This document shows positions 18,911 to 28,224 of a DNA stretch of 64,000 nt, in pieces. Both the position numbers and the translations under genes were made by a program. This DNA is from Yersinia enterocolitica subsp. enterocolitica (GTDB taxonomy: Bacteria > Pseudomonadota > Gammaproteobacteria > Enterobacterales > Enterobacteriaceae): contig NZ_LR590469.1 in the NCBI RefSeq assembly GCF_901472495.1, positions 3,038,001-3,102,000 of the forward strand, written 5' to 3'. Every line of letters starts with the position of its first letter. Within the stretch, counting starts at the first letter, position 1. The notes beneath the pieces were generated by a model. That model worked only from the letters and a program-made list of their open reading frames with translations. It had not been told where the DNA came from and searched no databases.

Positions 18911-19595
18911 CTACAAGGTTCGACAGATACACCAGACTTGCAATGAGGCGATCCCCTCAGCCCATAGTAGCTTGGCAATTTCATTCACGGTACTGCCAGT
19001 TGTTACAACATCATCTAGCAAAGCAATATGTTGGCCGCGAACTGACTCCATACAGCGAAATATTCCCTGCATATTTTTACGGCGTGCTGCGGCTTTTAAT
19101 TGCTGCTGAGGGGGCGTCGCGCGAATACGCCGTAAGGTGTTATTGCTGTAGTGACAACCGATCCAGTGTGCCAATGGTCGCGCTAATAAATCTGTTTGAT
19201 TATACCCACGCCGCCAACAACGCCAACGGTGTAGTGGCACACTGATAATTCTGTCTGGTTTGATGACTTTTCCGCGCCGTTTGGCATCGAGCCAGCGTAG
19301 TAATAATAATCGGGCCAGTACCGGAGCCAGTGAGGTTGTCCCGTTAAATTTGAGCTTTTTTATCAACCCATCCAGTGGCGGGGCATAATCACTGACCGCT
19401 GTCATACTCATCCAGCGCGGTGGCTGTTTCAGGCAGCGGCCACAAGGCAAAACAGTATTGCTACAAGGTAAGCCACAGTAAGGACAGCAAGGCGGTAATG
19501 GGGGGGAAGTGGCGGCGGCAGTAGCCACAAATACCGTGCTTTGGATGATATAGCGGTTGCTGGCATAGCCAACAAGGGCTGACGATTGTTAGCAT
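18911..19595 (-). pseudogene. gntX: GntX/ComF-family phosphoribosyltransferase-like protein, frameshifted
   Basis: GntX (YhgH) is a ComF-like protein with an N-terminal zinc ribbon and a phosphoribosyltransferase-like C-terminus. The natural start is at 19595 (MLTIVSPCWLCQQPLY). That frame runs GICGYCRRHFPP and then breaks at a run of seven G (plus strand, 19500-19506). The rest (CCPYCGLPC to VWCICRTL) continues in another frame to 18911. Removing one base gives 227 residues, exactly the E. coli length, with all zinc-ribbon cysteine pairs. The PRPP-type motif IALLDDVVTTGSTVNE is intact. The break is a mutation or sequencing error. Confidence 0.88.
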
Positions 19596-19610
19596 AGTTA
19601 TCTTCCTTAA

Positions 19611-19733
19611 ATACCCTTCGTTCTTGCCACCGCAGGGTTTGGCTGCGCGCACTCACCCGAATCACTTACTTATGTAAGCTCATCGGGATGAGTTATCTTG
19701 CCGCCTACCTGCAACTCCAATGACTTTGGGTAT
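19611..19733. repeat. ERIC element
   Basis: This is an approximately full-length ERIC (about 123 bp) in reverse orientation: TACCCTTCGTTCTT at one end, the central ACCCGAATCACTTACTTATG and AAGCTCATCGGGATG, and CCTGCAACTCCAATGACTTT with GGGTA at the other. It lies between divergent gntX and bioH. Confidence 0.9.
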
Positions 19734-19826
19734 ATGCTCTATTTCCATTAAACAATTGAATCCGGCAAGATGCCTGACATGGCGGCTAACACGATTGCAA
19801 TTTAGGATTGGTCAGGATACTAGCGT

Positions 19827-20603
19827 ATGAAACAACTTTATTGGAACATCTGTGGTGAAGGCGATCGCTGTCTTGTGTTGCTGCACGGGTGGGGGCTGAA
19901 TGCAGGGGTATGGCATTGCATAATTGATCGACTCGCGCCGCATTTTCGCCTGCACTTGGTCGACCTCCCAGGATATGGACGTAGCACTGAATTTGGCGCA
20001 ATGTCACTGTCAGAAATGGCTGAAATAGTCTTACAGCAAGCGCCGCAGCAAGCAATCTGGCTTGGCTGGTCAATGGGCGGATTGGTTGCTAGCCAGATTG
20101 CCTTGAGCCACCCTGAGCGTGTTCGTGGCTTGATCACGGTTTCGTCTTCTCCTTGTTTTACGGCCCATGACGAGTGGCCAGGGATTCGCCCGGAAGTATT
20201 GGCCGGTTTCCAGCAACAACTTAGTGAGGATTTCCAGCGCACTGTGGAGCGTTTTCTGGCATTACAAACGCTGGGAACGGAAAGCGCACGCCAGGACGCC
20301 CGTTTGCTGAAAGCGGTTGTATTACAGCACCAAATGCCGGAAGTGGCGGTGTTGACCGGCGGGCTGGATATTCTGCGGACGGCAGATTTACGCGAAGAAT
20401 TGGCAGACTGTTCGCTCCCATTCTTGCGTATTTATGGTTATCTGGATGGCTTGGTACCACGCAAAGTGGCTGCATTGCTAAACAGCCAGTGGCCGCATAC
20501 TCAATCGGTGGTGATGCCAGGCTCTGCGCATGCTCCTTTTGTCTCTCATCCTGAGGCGTTTTCTCAACTCGTCGTGGATTTCGCCCAACAGAGCAATACA
20601 TAG
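19827..20603 (+). CDS. bioH: Pimeloyl-[acyl-carrier protein] methyl ester esterase BioH
   Basis: BioH removes the methyl group from pimeloyl-ACP methyl ester, ending pimeloyl assembly for biotin synthesis. The 258-residue alpha/beta hydrolase has the nucleophile elbow GWSMGG with Ser82. The aspartate lies in YGYLDGLVP and the histidine in GSAHAPFVSHPEAF, completing the triad. The oxyanion segment LLHGWGLNAGVW is near residue 20. The cytoplasmic enzyme is not linked to other bio genes here, as in E. coli. Confidence 0.95.
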   Translation: MKQLYWNICGEGDRCLVLLHGWGLNAGVWHCIIDRLAPHFRLHLVDLPGYGRSTEFGAMSLSEMAEIVLQQAPQQAIWLGWSMGGLVASQIALSHPERVRGLITVSSSPCFTAHDEWPGIRPEVLAGFQQQLSEDFQRTVERFLALQTLGTESARQDARLLKAVVLQHQMPEVAVLTGGLDILRTADLREELADCSLPFLRIYGYLDGLVPRKVAALLNSQWPHTQSVVMPGSAHAPFVSHPEAFSQLVVDFAQQSNT

Positions 20604-20717
20604 CTAAGTAAAATTTAATCAGTGATTTAATAGCTAAATACTAAATTTAATTAATAATTGTTACTGTCTTGGTATGACATGTGTAAGCAGTAATCCTTCA
20701 TTTGCGAGGTATTTGGC

Positions 20718-20981
20718 ATGAATTTATTGAAAAATCTGGCTGTAGCTCTGGTGGTGACTGGGGTTTCTTTTGGCGCGATGGCGGCTAAAGAAATTACCAA
20801 AGAAGAAGCGAAGAATTACGAGAAGATAGGCACAGTCACTACCTCGGGTCAGGCAACCTCACCCATGGATGTGAAGCAAGAGTTGTCAAAATTAGCAGAT
20901 GAGAAAGGCGGTAAGTATTATGTGATTATTGCCGAGCGCGAGAAGAAGAAGTTTGATGCGGATGCAGAAGTCTATAAATAA
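20718..20981 (+). CDS. Small periplasmic YhcN/BhsA-family (DUF1471) protein
   Basis: An 87-residue protein with a clear signal peptide (MNLLKNLAVALVVTGVSFGA, then MAA, cleavage near residue 22). The mature domain of about 65 residues resembles the YdgH/BhsA/McbA family: EKIGTVTTSGQATSPMDVKQ, then ELSKLADEKGGKYYVIIA. Members of this family respond to acid, peroxide or envelope stress and influence biofilm, but the role of this one is unknown. A good ribosome site (GCGAGG) precedes the start, and a hairpin follows the stop. It is a single gene between bioH and feoC. Confidence 0.85.
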   Translation: MNLLKNLAVALVVTGVSFGAMAAKEITKEEAKNYEKIGTVTTSGQATSPMDVKQELSKLADEKGGKYYVIIAEREKKKFDADAEVYK

Positions 20982-20991
20982 TATCATCAGG

Positions 20992-21016
20992 GATGCCCAA
21001 GTGGGCATCTCATTTA
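20992..21016. terminator. Bidirectional hairpin between the DUF1471 gene and feoC
   Basis: A perfect 7-bp stem (GATGCCC with GGGCATC) with a 4-base loop lies between the two convergent genes, 11 bases after one stop and 3 bases from the other. A modest T-rich tail follows on the plus strand. Confidence 0.65.
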
Positions 21017-21018
21017 AC

Positions 21019-21267
21019 TTAACGATGATTTTTTAACTGGTAAATCACCGTGCTACATTGATTTTTCCCCTCAGGACAACTCTTGCAACTGCCGGTTAGG
21101 CAGCCGCTATTATCTTGCTCAATGCGTTCAATCTTGCCCATCGCCGTCAACTTTTCCAGCATTGCCTCAACCAGAGGTAAAGGCATCGCCAATTGATGAC
21201 TCAACTGGTTCGCATCAGCACTGCCGCTAAGGGCGATGGCATCGCGTAATTGCACCAGGCTTGCCAC
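21019..21267 (-). CDS. feoC: FeoC, ferrous iron transport accessory protein
   Basis: FeoC is a small winged-helix protein that in enterobacteria binds FeoB and protects it from proteolysis. The best start is a GTG at 21267, preceded by a strong AAGGAGG and giving 82 residues beginning VASLVQLRDAI; the open frame upstream overlaps feoB. A wing segment with four cysteines (CLTGSCKSCPEGKNQC) may hold an iron-sulfur cluster. It follows feoB by 13 bases in feoABC. Confidence 0.92.
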   Translation of the reverse strand: MASLVQLRDAIALSGSADANQLSHQLAMPLPLVEAMLEKLTAMGKIERIEQDNSGCLTGSCKSCPEGKNQCSTVIYQLKNHR

Positions 21268-21280
21268 TTTTACCTCCTTA

Positions 21281-23596
21281 TTAATGACAGTCATTACCAG
21301 AACTTTGGCAACAACTGGCTGGCGCACTGTTTTGTAGCCTCACCGTGACCCGGCTACGAGCACGACGTAAACCAAACAGAATCAGCGCATTAATAATAAT
21401 AACTAAGGCGATAATACCGAGGCTCTGCTGTGGGTGGTCACGGAAGGTAGCGGCTTGATAGAACAAGGTTGCCAGTGAGTACGCAACATTTAGCCCCCAC
21501 AGTATTGAGAAGGTCATCCAGCCCCGGCTGGTTTCCCGCGCAATGGCCCCCATCACCGAGACACAAGGCACATACAACAAGACAAAAATCAGGTAGCTGT
21601 AGGCAGAGATACTGGAGCCGAACTTACTGCTCATCATCCCCATCGAACCGGCTGCCATTTCACCATCACCTTTGCTGGCCTCAATGGGGTTAGCTAACAC
21701 ACTGAGGCTGAAGGTATCTTTTAATCCCTGCCAGGTGGCACCAACTGCACCGGACAATTCACTCAATAAATTAAAGTTTTCAGCATCAAAAGGCTGGTTG
21801 TTAATTTGCTCAGCGGTGTAAAGGGTATTCAGTGTCCCCACCACCACTTCTTTCGCCATCGCGCCAGTCACCAACCCAACGGTTGCCTGCCAGTTATCTT
21901 CATGGATCCCCATCGGGGCCAGTAACGGAGTCAATACTTTACTGACAGAGGCCAGTGCTGAATCATTGATGCTATCCACCGCTTGACCACTAAAAGAAAA
22001 ACTATTCAGGCCACCGATAAAAATACTGGCGATAACAATCACCTTCCCGGCGCGCAGAACAAAGCCTTTTAGCCGCTGCCAGGTTTGTAATAATAGGCTT
22101 TTGAGGTGTGGCACGTGGTAAACCGGTAACTCCATCACAAAGGGTGATGCTTCACCGCGCATGATGGTGTATTTCAGTACCAATCCAGTGAGGATGGCGA
22201 CGGCAATACCTAACAAATAGAGAGAAAAGACGACACTGGCTCCATCCTGGCCGAAGAATGCGGCGGCAAATACAGCAAATATAGCCAGCCGTGCGCCACA
22301 GGACATAAACGGTGCCATCATGATAGTTATCAAGCGCTCGCGTTGAGCATCCAAGGTACGTGCGCCCATAATCGACGGCACATTACAGCCGAAACCGACA
22401 ATCAGTGGCACAAAAGATTTACCCGGTAACCCCAGCGCCTGCATCAACCGGTCCATAACAAAGGCGGCACGGGCCATATAACCGGAGTCTTCCAAAAAGG
22501 AGAGGAACAGGTACATCATGCCAATTTGTGGCACCAGTGGTAGCACGGTGTTGATACCGCCGCCGACACCTTGAGCCAGGAAGATAGTTAGCCACTGCGG
22601 GAAATGCAGTGTATAGCCAACCCACTGTATCCCTTGAATAAAGATGGCAGCAGAGCCGATATCAAATATCGGTTGTAACGCCCCGCCGATATTAATGGCT
22701 AAGACGAACATTAAGTACATGACAAACAAGAAGATAGGTACACCTAACCAGCGATTCAGAATCACTTTATCAAGCACTTGGGTCAGGCGATTTGGCTCAG
22801 CTTGCTGTGAGTTACCGACGATATCGCAGATACGGGCAATGCTTTGATAGCGGGCATCGGCGATCACCAGTTCCGGATCTTCGTGCTGGTTTTGCCGCAG
22901 ATTTTCACGGGCCAGTTCCACGATAGAAGGGGAGATGCCAGCGCGAGCCAGGCTATAGATATCACCCTCTAATATTTGCAGTGCCAGCCAGCGACGCTGC
23001 TGCACTGGCCAGGACTCAGGCATCGCCTGCACCAACTTATCCACTTCACTAAGTAGCACCGACGGGTAGTTAACCAGCGCCTTGAAGGGAACAGGCTGAA
23101 GCTCATCAATGCTGTTTTTTAATTCATTGATACCCTGCCCCCGCGTAGAAACCAGCGGAATAACCGGGCAGCCCAACTGCTGAGAGAGTGCTTCGATATC
23201 AATATCAATGTGCTGACTTTTGGCGATATCCAGCATATTGAGGGCCACGACACAGGGGATACCTAACTCTATCAGTTGCAGTGTCAGATAGAGATTGCGC
23301 TCCAGATTGGCGGCATCAACCACGTTAATCAACAAGTCCGCTTCGCCGCTCAAGATATAGTGGCAAGCAATCTGCTCATCCAGCGAGGTTTGTTCAGAAA
23401 TGGTGGTGAGTGAGTAGGTTCCCGGCAGGTCAACCAAAGTCACCTGATGCTGTGCGGTGCTGAAGTGGCCCTCTTTGCGCTCAACAGTGACCCCGGCCCA
23501 GTTACCTACCCGCTGGCGAGCCCCAGTTAACTGGTTGAAAAGGGTAGTTTTACCCGCATTGGGGTTGCCAATTAGGCCAATTGTGAGTGCTTTCAT
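21281..23596 (-). CDS. feoB: FeoB, ferrous iron transporter
   Basis: FeoB is the main Fe(II) uptake protein of the inner membrane. Its cytoplasmic N-terminal G domain shows G1 GNPNAGKTTLF at residues 10-20, G3 VDLPGTYSL and G4 LNMLD. A helical spacer domain follows, then a polytopic C-terminal part with the Gate motifs (VPLIVGFGCNVPSIMGART and LLYVPCVSVMGA). The 771-residue length is normal. The C-terminus is cysteine-rich (ASCCQSSGNDC). It sits between feoA and feoC. Confidence 0.97.
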   Translation of the reverse strand: MKALTIGLIGNPNAGKTTLFNQLTGARQRVGNWAGVTVERKEGHFSTAQHQVTLVDLPGTYSLTTISEQTSLDEQIACHYILSGEADLLINVVDAANLERNLYLTLQLIELGIPCVVALNMLDIAKSQHIDIDIEALSQQLGCPVIPLVSTRGQGINELKNSIDELQPVPFKALVNYPSVLLSEVDKLVQAMPESWPVQQRRWLALQILEGDIYSLARAGISPSIVELARENLRQNQHEDPELVIADARYQSIARICDIVGNSQQAEPNRLTQVLDKVILNRWLGVPIFLFVMYLMFVLAINIGGALQPIFDIGSAAIFIQGIQWVGYTLHFPQWLTIFLAQGVGGGINTVLPLVPQIGMMYLFLSFLEDSGYMARAAFVMDRLMQALGLPGKSFVPLIVGFGCNVPSIMGARTLDAQRERLITIMMAPFMSCGARLAIFAVFAAAFFGQDGASVVFSLYLLGIAVAILTGLVLKYTIMRGEASPFVMELPVYHVPHLKSLLLQTWQRLKGFVLRAGKVIVIASIFIGGLNSFSFSGQAVDSINDSALASVSKVLTPLLAPMGIHEDNWQATVGLVTGAMAKEVVVGTLNTLYTAEQINNQPFDAENFNLLSELSGAVGATWQGLKDTFSLSVLANPIEASKGDGEMAAGSMGMMSSKFGSSISAYSYLIFVLLYVPCVSVMGAIARETSRGWMTFSILWGLNVAYSLATLFYQAATFRDHPQQSLGIIALVIIINALILFGLRRARSRVTVRLQNSAPASCCQSSGNDCH

Positions 23597-23689
23597 GATC
23601 CAACGTGATATCAGTAAATTAAAGTCAGCCTATGCAAGGTGGTTTTGATACATCACCTCACAGCCAGAATAAGAAGTTAATTTGAAATA

Positions 23690-23914
23690 TTAGGGTTGCA
23701 GGTCTAGCGTCAGTAGGTCTAAATCTTTTTTACGCACCACCAGACTGACTCTGCGGGTTTCTATCTGAATGGGATCACCTAATGGCGCCAGGCGGACAAC
23801 ATTAAATGAAGAGCCGGGAAGCATACCCAGTGATAATAATTTTTGTCGGTAAGCCGGGCTAATTTCAGGTGAGAAACCAACAATTTTGTAGGAGCGCTGT
23901 GGGATCAGATGCAT
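23690..23914 (-). CDS. feoA: FeoA, SH3-like component of ferrous iron transport
   Basis: FeoA is a small cytoplasmic protein with an SH3-like fold needed for FeoB-dependent Fe(II) uptake. The 74 residues include the conserved LLSLGMLPGSSFNVVRLAPLG and the closing RRVSLVVRKKDLDLL. It is the first gene of feoABC, with 93 bases before feoB. A long AT-rich upstream region carries an FNR-like site at 24220-24233. Confidence 0.95.
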   Translation of the reverse strand: MHLIPQRSYKIVGFSPEISPAYRQKLLSLGMLPGSSFNVVRLAPLGDPIQIETRRVSLVVRKKDLDLLTLDLQP

Positions 23915-24513
23915 GTAAGCCTCTCGTTATAACGCATTAGCAAACCAGAGTTCAGAGAAATTCCACCACTAATAAATAATGATTAAAATAATAATAGTAA
24001 GAATCGTTTTCATATTCAACTCAGGTTAAAGGCTCAAAAGTAAATATTCATTACGATTTCATTTTTAAAATTAATGAGTCTGATTTCTATTTGCGCTTGT
24101 TTTACCACCAAATTAGCACGATCGCAAATGCGAACGATGAGTTAAATCAGTTAACCGAATGTTTCTATAAGCTGCTGTCCACAATAAGAAATACTGATGA
24201 TTAACATAATCACTTCACTATGATTTGAATCAAATAACATTCATATTTTAATTAACATATGGAATGTTATCGTAATTATTTATAAATTAAGTGTAATAAC
24301 GAACTAAATTAAACTTCATGTTAAATATGATGTTAAATCAGTTAAGTCTACATCTGATTTAGTGTGATAGAACACCGAAAAAAGAATTGCGTGCTAATTA
24401 ATTTAAAAGATAACGCTGCGATCTTATAGAAGAAAAAAATATGAGAAGTGGTACTCAATATGGTGTTAAGGATGAGTTTGAACTTACAAATTCGATGAAT
24501 TAAGAACAATGAC
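23915..24513. other. Long AT-rich region upstream of feoA
   Basis: About 600 bases between the starting end of feoA and the tex terminator. It is strongly AT-rich with no gene of convincing quality. It must hold the feo promoter. A run near 23975-23995 (AATGATTAAAATAATAATAG) loosely resembles repeated Fur hexamers, but the match is weak. The FNR-like site is listed separately. Confidence 0.5.
24220..24233. promoter_or_regulatory. FNR-like site upstream of feoA
   Basis: ATGATTTGAATCAA matches the FNR consensus TTGATNNNNATCAA at nine of ten defined positions. It lies 306 bases upstream of feoA. Anaerobic activation of feo by FNR is known in E. coli, so the same control is inferred. The distance implies a long leader or an additional promoter. 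Confidence 0.5.
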
Positions 24514-24538
24514 AAAGGGCCACAGAATCTGGCCCTTA
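24514..24538 (-). terminator. Terminator of tex
   Basis: A 7-bp GC-rich stem (AGGGCCA with TGGCCCT) with a 7-base loop lies 11 bases after the tex stop. On the minus strand the stem is followed by a short T run (TTTGTCATT). Confidence 0.75.
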
Positions 24539-24548
24539 ACTTGAGATA

Positions 24549-26927
24549 TCAGCGTTTTTTAAATGCTGCCGCTAGTGCATCACTCATGGCGCTGTTGTTG
24601 CTGCTGCTGGAATGGTTGCCGCCAGAGTTGCTATCTGTGCGCCCTTTAGCGGATGGGCGACTATTGGATTCATTGCTATTACGCGGCCGACTGGCACCAC
24701 GATTGTCATTAGCGCGGTTCTCACCACTATTACCACGACGTGAACCACTTTCACCCGGCTGTTCATCAAGTCGCATACTCAGAGCAATACGTTTGCGCTG
24801 TAAGTCCACTTCCATCACTTTAACTTTGACGATATCACCGGCTTTCACCACTTTATGCGGGTCATCGACAAACTTGTCTGCCAGTGAGGAGATGTGCACC
24901 AAACCATCCTGATGGACACCGATATCGACAAATGCGCCAAAGTTGGTCACGTTAGTTACTGAGCCTTCGAGGATCATCCCCGGTGTCAGATCATTCAGTG
25001 TTTCCACGCCTTCGGCAAAGGTCGCGGTTTTAAATTCAGGACGCGGATCTCGGCCCGGTTTTTCCAACTCGCGCAGGATATCTGTGACGGTCGGAACGCC
25101 AAATTTCTCGGTGGTGAAATCGCGGGCGTTGAGGCTACGTAATGCTGTGGCATTGCCCATTAAGTCCTGCAATGCTTGCTCGGTAGCTGCCAAAATACGC
25201 TCAACCACCGGATAGGCTTCTGGATGCACCGTTGAAGCATCCAACGGGTTATCCCCGTGGTTAATACGCAAGAAACCGGCGCACTGTTCGAAAGCTTTTG
25301 GCCCTAAGCGGCTGACTTTCAGCAATTGCTCGCGGTTATGGAAGCGCCCATTTTCATCACGCCAGTTCACAATATTCTGCGCCATCATGCGGGTCAAGCC
25401 AGCCACACGGGTCAGTAATGGTACTGACGCGGTGTTCAAGTCCACACCCACGGCGTTTACGCAGTCTTCTACTACCGCATCCAGCTTTTTCGCCAGTTGG
25501 CTTTGGCTGACGTCATGCTGATACTGACCAACTCCGATAGATTTCGGGTCGATTTTAACCAGTTCAGCCAACGGGTCTTGCAACCGGCGAGCAATAGAAA
25601 CCGCGCCACGAATGGACACATCCAGATCAGGGAATTCCAACGCGGCCAGCTCTGAGGCCGAATACACCGAAGCGCCAGCCTCACTGACAATGACTTTCTG
25701 CGCCGTCACCGCCGGATACTGCTGTTGCAGCTCGGTAAAGAAGCGCTCGGTTTCCCGTGATGCAGTGCCGTTACCAATCGCCACCAGTTCAACCTGATGT
25801 TTGATACACAGGGCAGCCACCACGGCAGCGGCTTTAGCAGCCTGCCCAGTATGAGGGTAGATGGTATCGTAGGCAACCAGCTTACCGGTAGCATCAACCA
25901 CAGCCACTTTCACCCCAGTACGCAGACCAGGATCGAGGCCCATAGTGGCGCGCATCCCCGCCGGAGCGGCCATCAGCAAATCTTGCATGTTACGAGCGAA
26001 TACATTGATAGCCTCGTCTTCCGCTCGTTCACGCAGGGTGCTCATCAGCTCGGTTTCAAGATGCATCAGCACCTTAATACGCCATGTCCAGTTGACCACG
26101 GCTTTGCGCCAGTTGTCAGCCGGTGCATTATTCAGGCGCAAATCCAGATGGTTGATAATGATCTGCTCGCCCTGACTTTCACGAGGAGGTTCATCAAACT
26201 GTGGATCGGGGTTCAGCGCCAGTTGCAACACCCCTTCATTACGGCCACGGAACATTGCCAGTGCGCGGTGAGAAGGGACTTGGGCGATAGGTTCGTGGTG
26301 ATCGAAGTAATCGCGGAATTTAGCACCTTCCAGCTCTTTGCCTTCCACCACTTTTGCTACCAAATGGGCGTTTTTCCACAAATATTGGCGCACTTTCGCC
26401 AGCAAAGTGGCATCTTCCGCAAAACGCTCCATCAGGATATAGCGCGCCCCATCCAGTGCCGCTTTGGTGTCTGCCACGCCTTTATCGGCGTCGACATAAG
26501 CGAGGGCGACCTGTTCCGGATCTTGCTGTGGGTCATTCCATAGGCTGTCTGCCAAGGGTTCCAGACCAGCTTCAATCGCAATCTGCCCGCGGGTGCGGCG
26601 CTTTGGCTTATAAGGAAGATATAAATCCTCCAGCTCAGTCTTACTCATCGTGCCGTTAATAGCACTGGCTAGCTGCTCGGTGAGTTTGCCCTGATCTTCG
26701 ATTGATTTAAGAATGGTTTGGCGTCTGTCTTCAAGTTCGCGCAGATAACCCAAACGGCTTTCCAACTGGCGCAGCTGGGTATCATCCAACCCGCCGGTAA
26801 CTTCCTTACGATACCGTGAAATAAAGGGCACGGTATTACCTTCATCCAGCAGGCTTATCGCGGCAATAACTTGCTCCGGTCGCGCCTGTATTTCGCTTGC
26901 AATAATGCTGCTCAGTTGTTCATTCAT
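24549..26927 (-). CDS. tex: Tex, RNA-binding transcription accessory protein
   Basis: Tex (YhgF) is a cytoplasmic nucleic-acid-binding protein related to eukaryotic Spt6. The 792-residue protein has the Tex N-terminal helical region (LPYKPKRRTRGQIAIEAGLE), a YqgF-like RNase H fold (MGLDPGLRTGVKVAVVDATG), helix-hairpin-helix segments (VGVDLNTASVPLLTRVAGL) and a C-terminal S1 domain (GMILEGSVTNVTNFGAFVDI). After S1 the last 70 or so residues are low complexity, rich in Ser, Asn, Gly and Arg. In E. coli greB and tex are adjacent and co-directional. Here greB is divergent and an extra cassette lies between. Confidence 0.96.
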   Translation of the reverse strand: MNEQLSSIIASEIQARPEQVIAAISLLDEGNTVPFISRYRKEVTGGLDDTQLRQLESRLGYLRELEDRRQTILKSIEDQGKLTEQLASAINGTMSKTELEDLYLPYKPKRRTRGQIAIEAGLEPLADSLWNDPQQDPEQVALAYVDADKGVADTKAALDGARYILMERFAEDATLLAKVRQYLWKNAHLVAKVVEGKELEGAKFRDYFDHHEPIAQVPSHRALAMFRGRNEGVLQLALNPDPQFDEPPRESQGEQIIINHLDLRLNNAPADNWRKAVVNWTWRIKVLMHLETELMSTLRERAEDEAINVFARNMQDLLMAAPAGMRATMGLDPGLRTGVKVAVVDATGKLVAYDTIYPHTGQAAKAAAVVAALCIKHQVELVAIGNGTASRETERFFTELQQQYPAVTAQKVIVSEAGASVYSASELAALEFPDLDVSIRGAVSIARRLQDPLAELVKIDPKSIGVGQYQHDVSQSQLAKKLDAVVEDCVNAVGVDLNTASVPLLTRVAGLTRMMAQNIVNWRDENGRFHNREQLLKVSRLGPKAFEQCAGFLRINHGDNPLDASTVHPEAYPVVERILAATEQALQDLMGNATALRSLNARDFTTEKFGVPTVTDILRELEKPGRDPRPEFKTATFAEGVETLNDLTPGMILEGSVTNVTNFGAFVDIGVHQDGLVHISSLADKFVDDPHKVVKAGDIVKVKVMEVDLQRKRIALSMRLDEQPGESGSRRGNSGENRANDNRGASRPRNSNESNSRPSAKGRTDSNSGGNHSSSSNNSAMSDALAAAFKKR

Positions 26928-26966
26928 AAGTCTGATATCAATTTTGATAGAGGAATAGGGAAAAAA

Positions 26967-27584
26967 TCATAGAGGACAGTTATACGGATTGCGGTAAAAA
27001 ATTGCCAGTACTGCGGTGATCCCGGCGAGCCAGAGAAAGTATTGTGAGACATTTCCACTTTGCAGCAGGAAAGCCAGCAGCCTCATTCCCAGCATATTGC
27101 CTAGCGAATCACCCAGTGTCACTGACAGTGATAGCAAACCAAAATAGGTCGCGAAACTGCCATGGTCAGCAAATGCAGCATTATTTGCATCTGCGCTGGG
27201 CATGTACACCATCAGAGCCAGGGAGAAAACCCCCGCCGCCCATAGAATCAGTACCCTATCCTGCGCAAGATAAATTAGGAAAAAAGAAACAGAGAATAGC
27301 ATCAGAGTGACGGCAGGATAATAAGATGGAATATGCTGATTAATATAGAGATTAACCCAATGCTGCAACACCATGACACATAGCGCTTCCACCATAAAAA
27401 ATAGTGTCAGATGACTTTCGTCATCCAATGTTTCGCGGGTATAGAGGGGGATGGTGGAATAAAGCTGGGCATGCAGCATCCATAACAAACTGTTGACCAG
27501 CAGGAAGCGGCAGTAATTGCGATTTTTAAAAACAAAAATGGTAGCAATTGGCAGCATCGGCTGAGGGCGTTTCCAGAACCGCAT
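26967..27584 (-). pseudogene. C-terminal half of an MFS transporter (MdtH-like)
   Basis: About 205 residues with six hydrophobic segments corresponding to helices 7-12 of a 12-helix drug:H+ antiporter-type MFS protein. The pattern RFLLVNSLLWMLHAQLYSTI, then PLYTRET, then FFMVEALCVMVLQHW is like the second half of MdtH. The MFS N-terminal half is absent. The frame opens only nine codons before the ATG at 27584, and the preceding gene ends 9 bases upstream. It is probably a remnant left by a deletion, although expression of a six-helix protein cannot be excluded. It would be the export gene of the cassette. Confidence 0.7.
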
Positions 27585-27595
27585 CAATGAGTGGC

Positions 27596-28177
27596 CTAAG
27601 CAGATCGACGGCTACGGTGGCCTTCACCCAATGGTTGATGCAAATAAACATCCAGCAGGTGGCATTGCCAGAGATAAAGCGCTTCAGTAAAACCATAGGC
27701 GAATTTCAATGCTGCCCCAGCAATAGTTATCGGCAAGGCACCATAGCAAGCTGAGAATAAACTTAATGAATTGAGATGGTCATACTCTTCATCGGTTTCG
27801 GCATGTGTTATCAGCGGTATGACAACATCGTCATGCAAAGCATGTTGAGCTGCTACATGGTGATAAAACTGGCGAATTTCCTCGACTCGCCGCGCCGTTT
27901 TCTCCAGAACGGCCACGCAACTTTTATAGACGAACGGGTGCTGTTGAGCCGCCATCTGCAAGAACCGGCAAATGCCCTGAGTGCTGGGAAGCGGCAATAA
28001 GTTTTCTTCTAATTCTGGCAATTGATGAGCATGTCGAAAACGCGTTGCGCTGACTTTAAACAAATAAGGATGATCCCATTCAGCAAGATCGGTAATGGTC
28101 AGCAAGACCCCTGCTCGTAAGGCTGTATTGGTTGATAGCGTAATATGAGGTAACAGTAAGGGCTTAGAATCATCCAT
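27596..28177 (-). CDS. Unrecognised cytoplasmic protein, possibly heme-oxygenase-like fold
   Basis: I do not recognise a named family. The start at 28177 is preceded by GGAG at good spacing and gives 193 residues; an ATG five codons upstream is less well placed. The protein looks alpha-helical. The stretch RRVEEIRQFYHHVAAQHALH resembles helices of PqqC/TenA-like and diiron heme-oxygenase-like oxidases, where E-x7-H supplies metal ligands. The HxxxDxxH helix expected later in such enzymes is not clear: HLLDVYLH near the end has different spacing. The C-terminus (GEGHRSRRSA) looks random, so the end may be lost. It lies between a peptide gene and a transporter remnant. Confidence 0.5.
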   Translation of the reverse strand: MDDSKPLLLPHITLSTNTALRAGVLLTITDLAEWDHPYLFKVSATRFRHAHQLPELEENLLPLPSTQGICRFLQMAAQQHPFVYKSCVAVLEKTARRVEEIRQFYHHVAAQHALHDDVVIPLITHAETDEEYDHLNSLSLFSACYGALPITIAGAALKFAYGFTEALYLWQCHLLDVYLHQPLGEGHRSRRSA

Positions 28178-28224
28178 ACGTGTTCGCTCCATGGTGTAAC
28201 GTTATACGAACTAAGACATAAACT

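Noticed and set aside
18868..19245. A plus-strand frame overlapping nfuA upstream region and gntX
   Set aside because: Antisense to gntX, whose protein sequence is clearly conserved even though frameshifted.
23975..23995. Fur box upstream of feoA
   Set aside because: Only loose similarity to repeated NAT triplets in AT-rich sequence; much weaker than the ryhB Fur box.
25797..26543. A 248-codon open frame on the plus strand inside tex
   Set aside because: It is antisense to the fully conserved tex gene, has no recognisable domain and no ribosome site; typical shadow of a GC-moderate gene.
27548..27790. Alternative minus-strand frame that might encode the missing MFS N-terminal half
   Set aside because: I translated the other frames: one gives a hydrophobic stretch of about 55 residues and then stops; it is too short and lacks MFS signature motifs.
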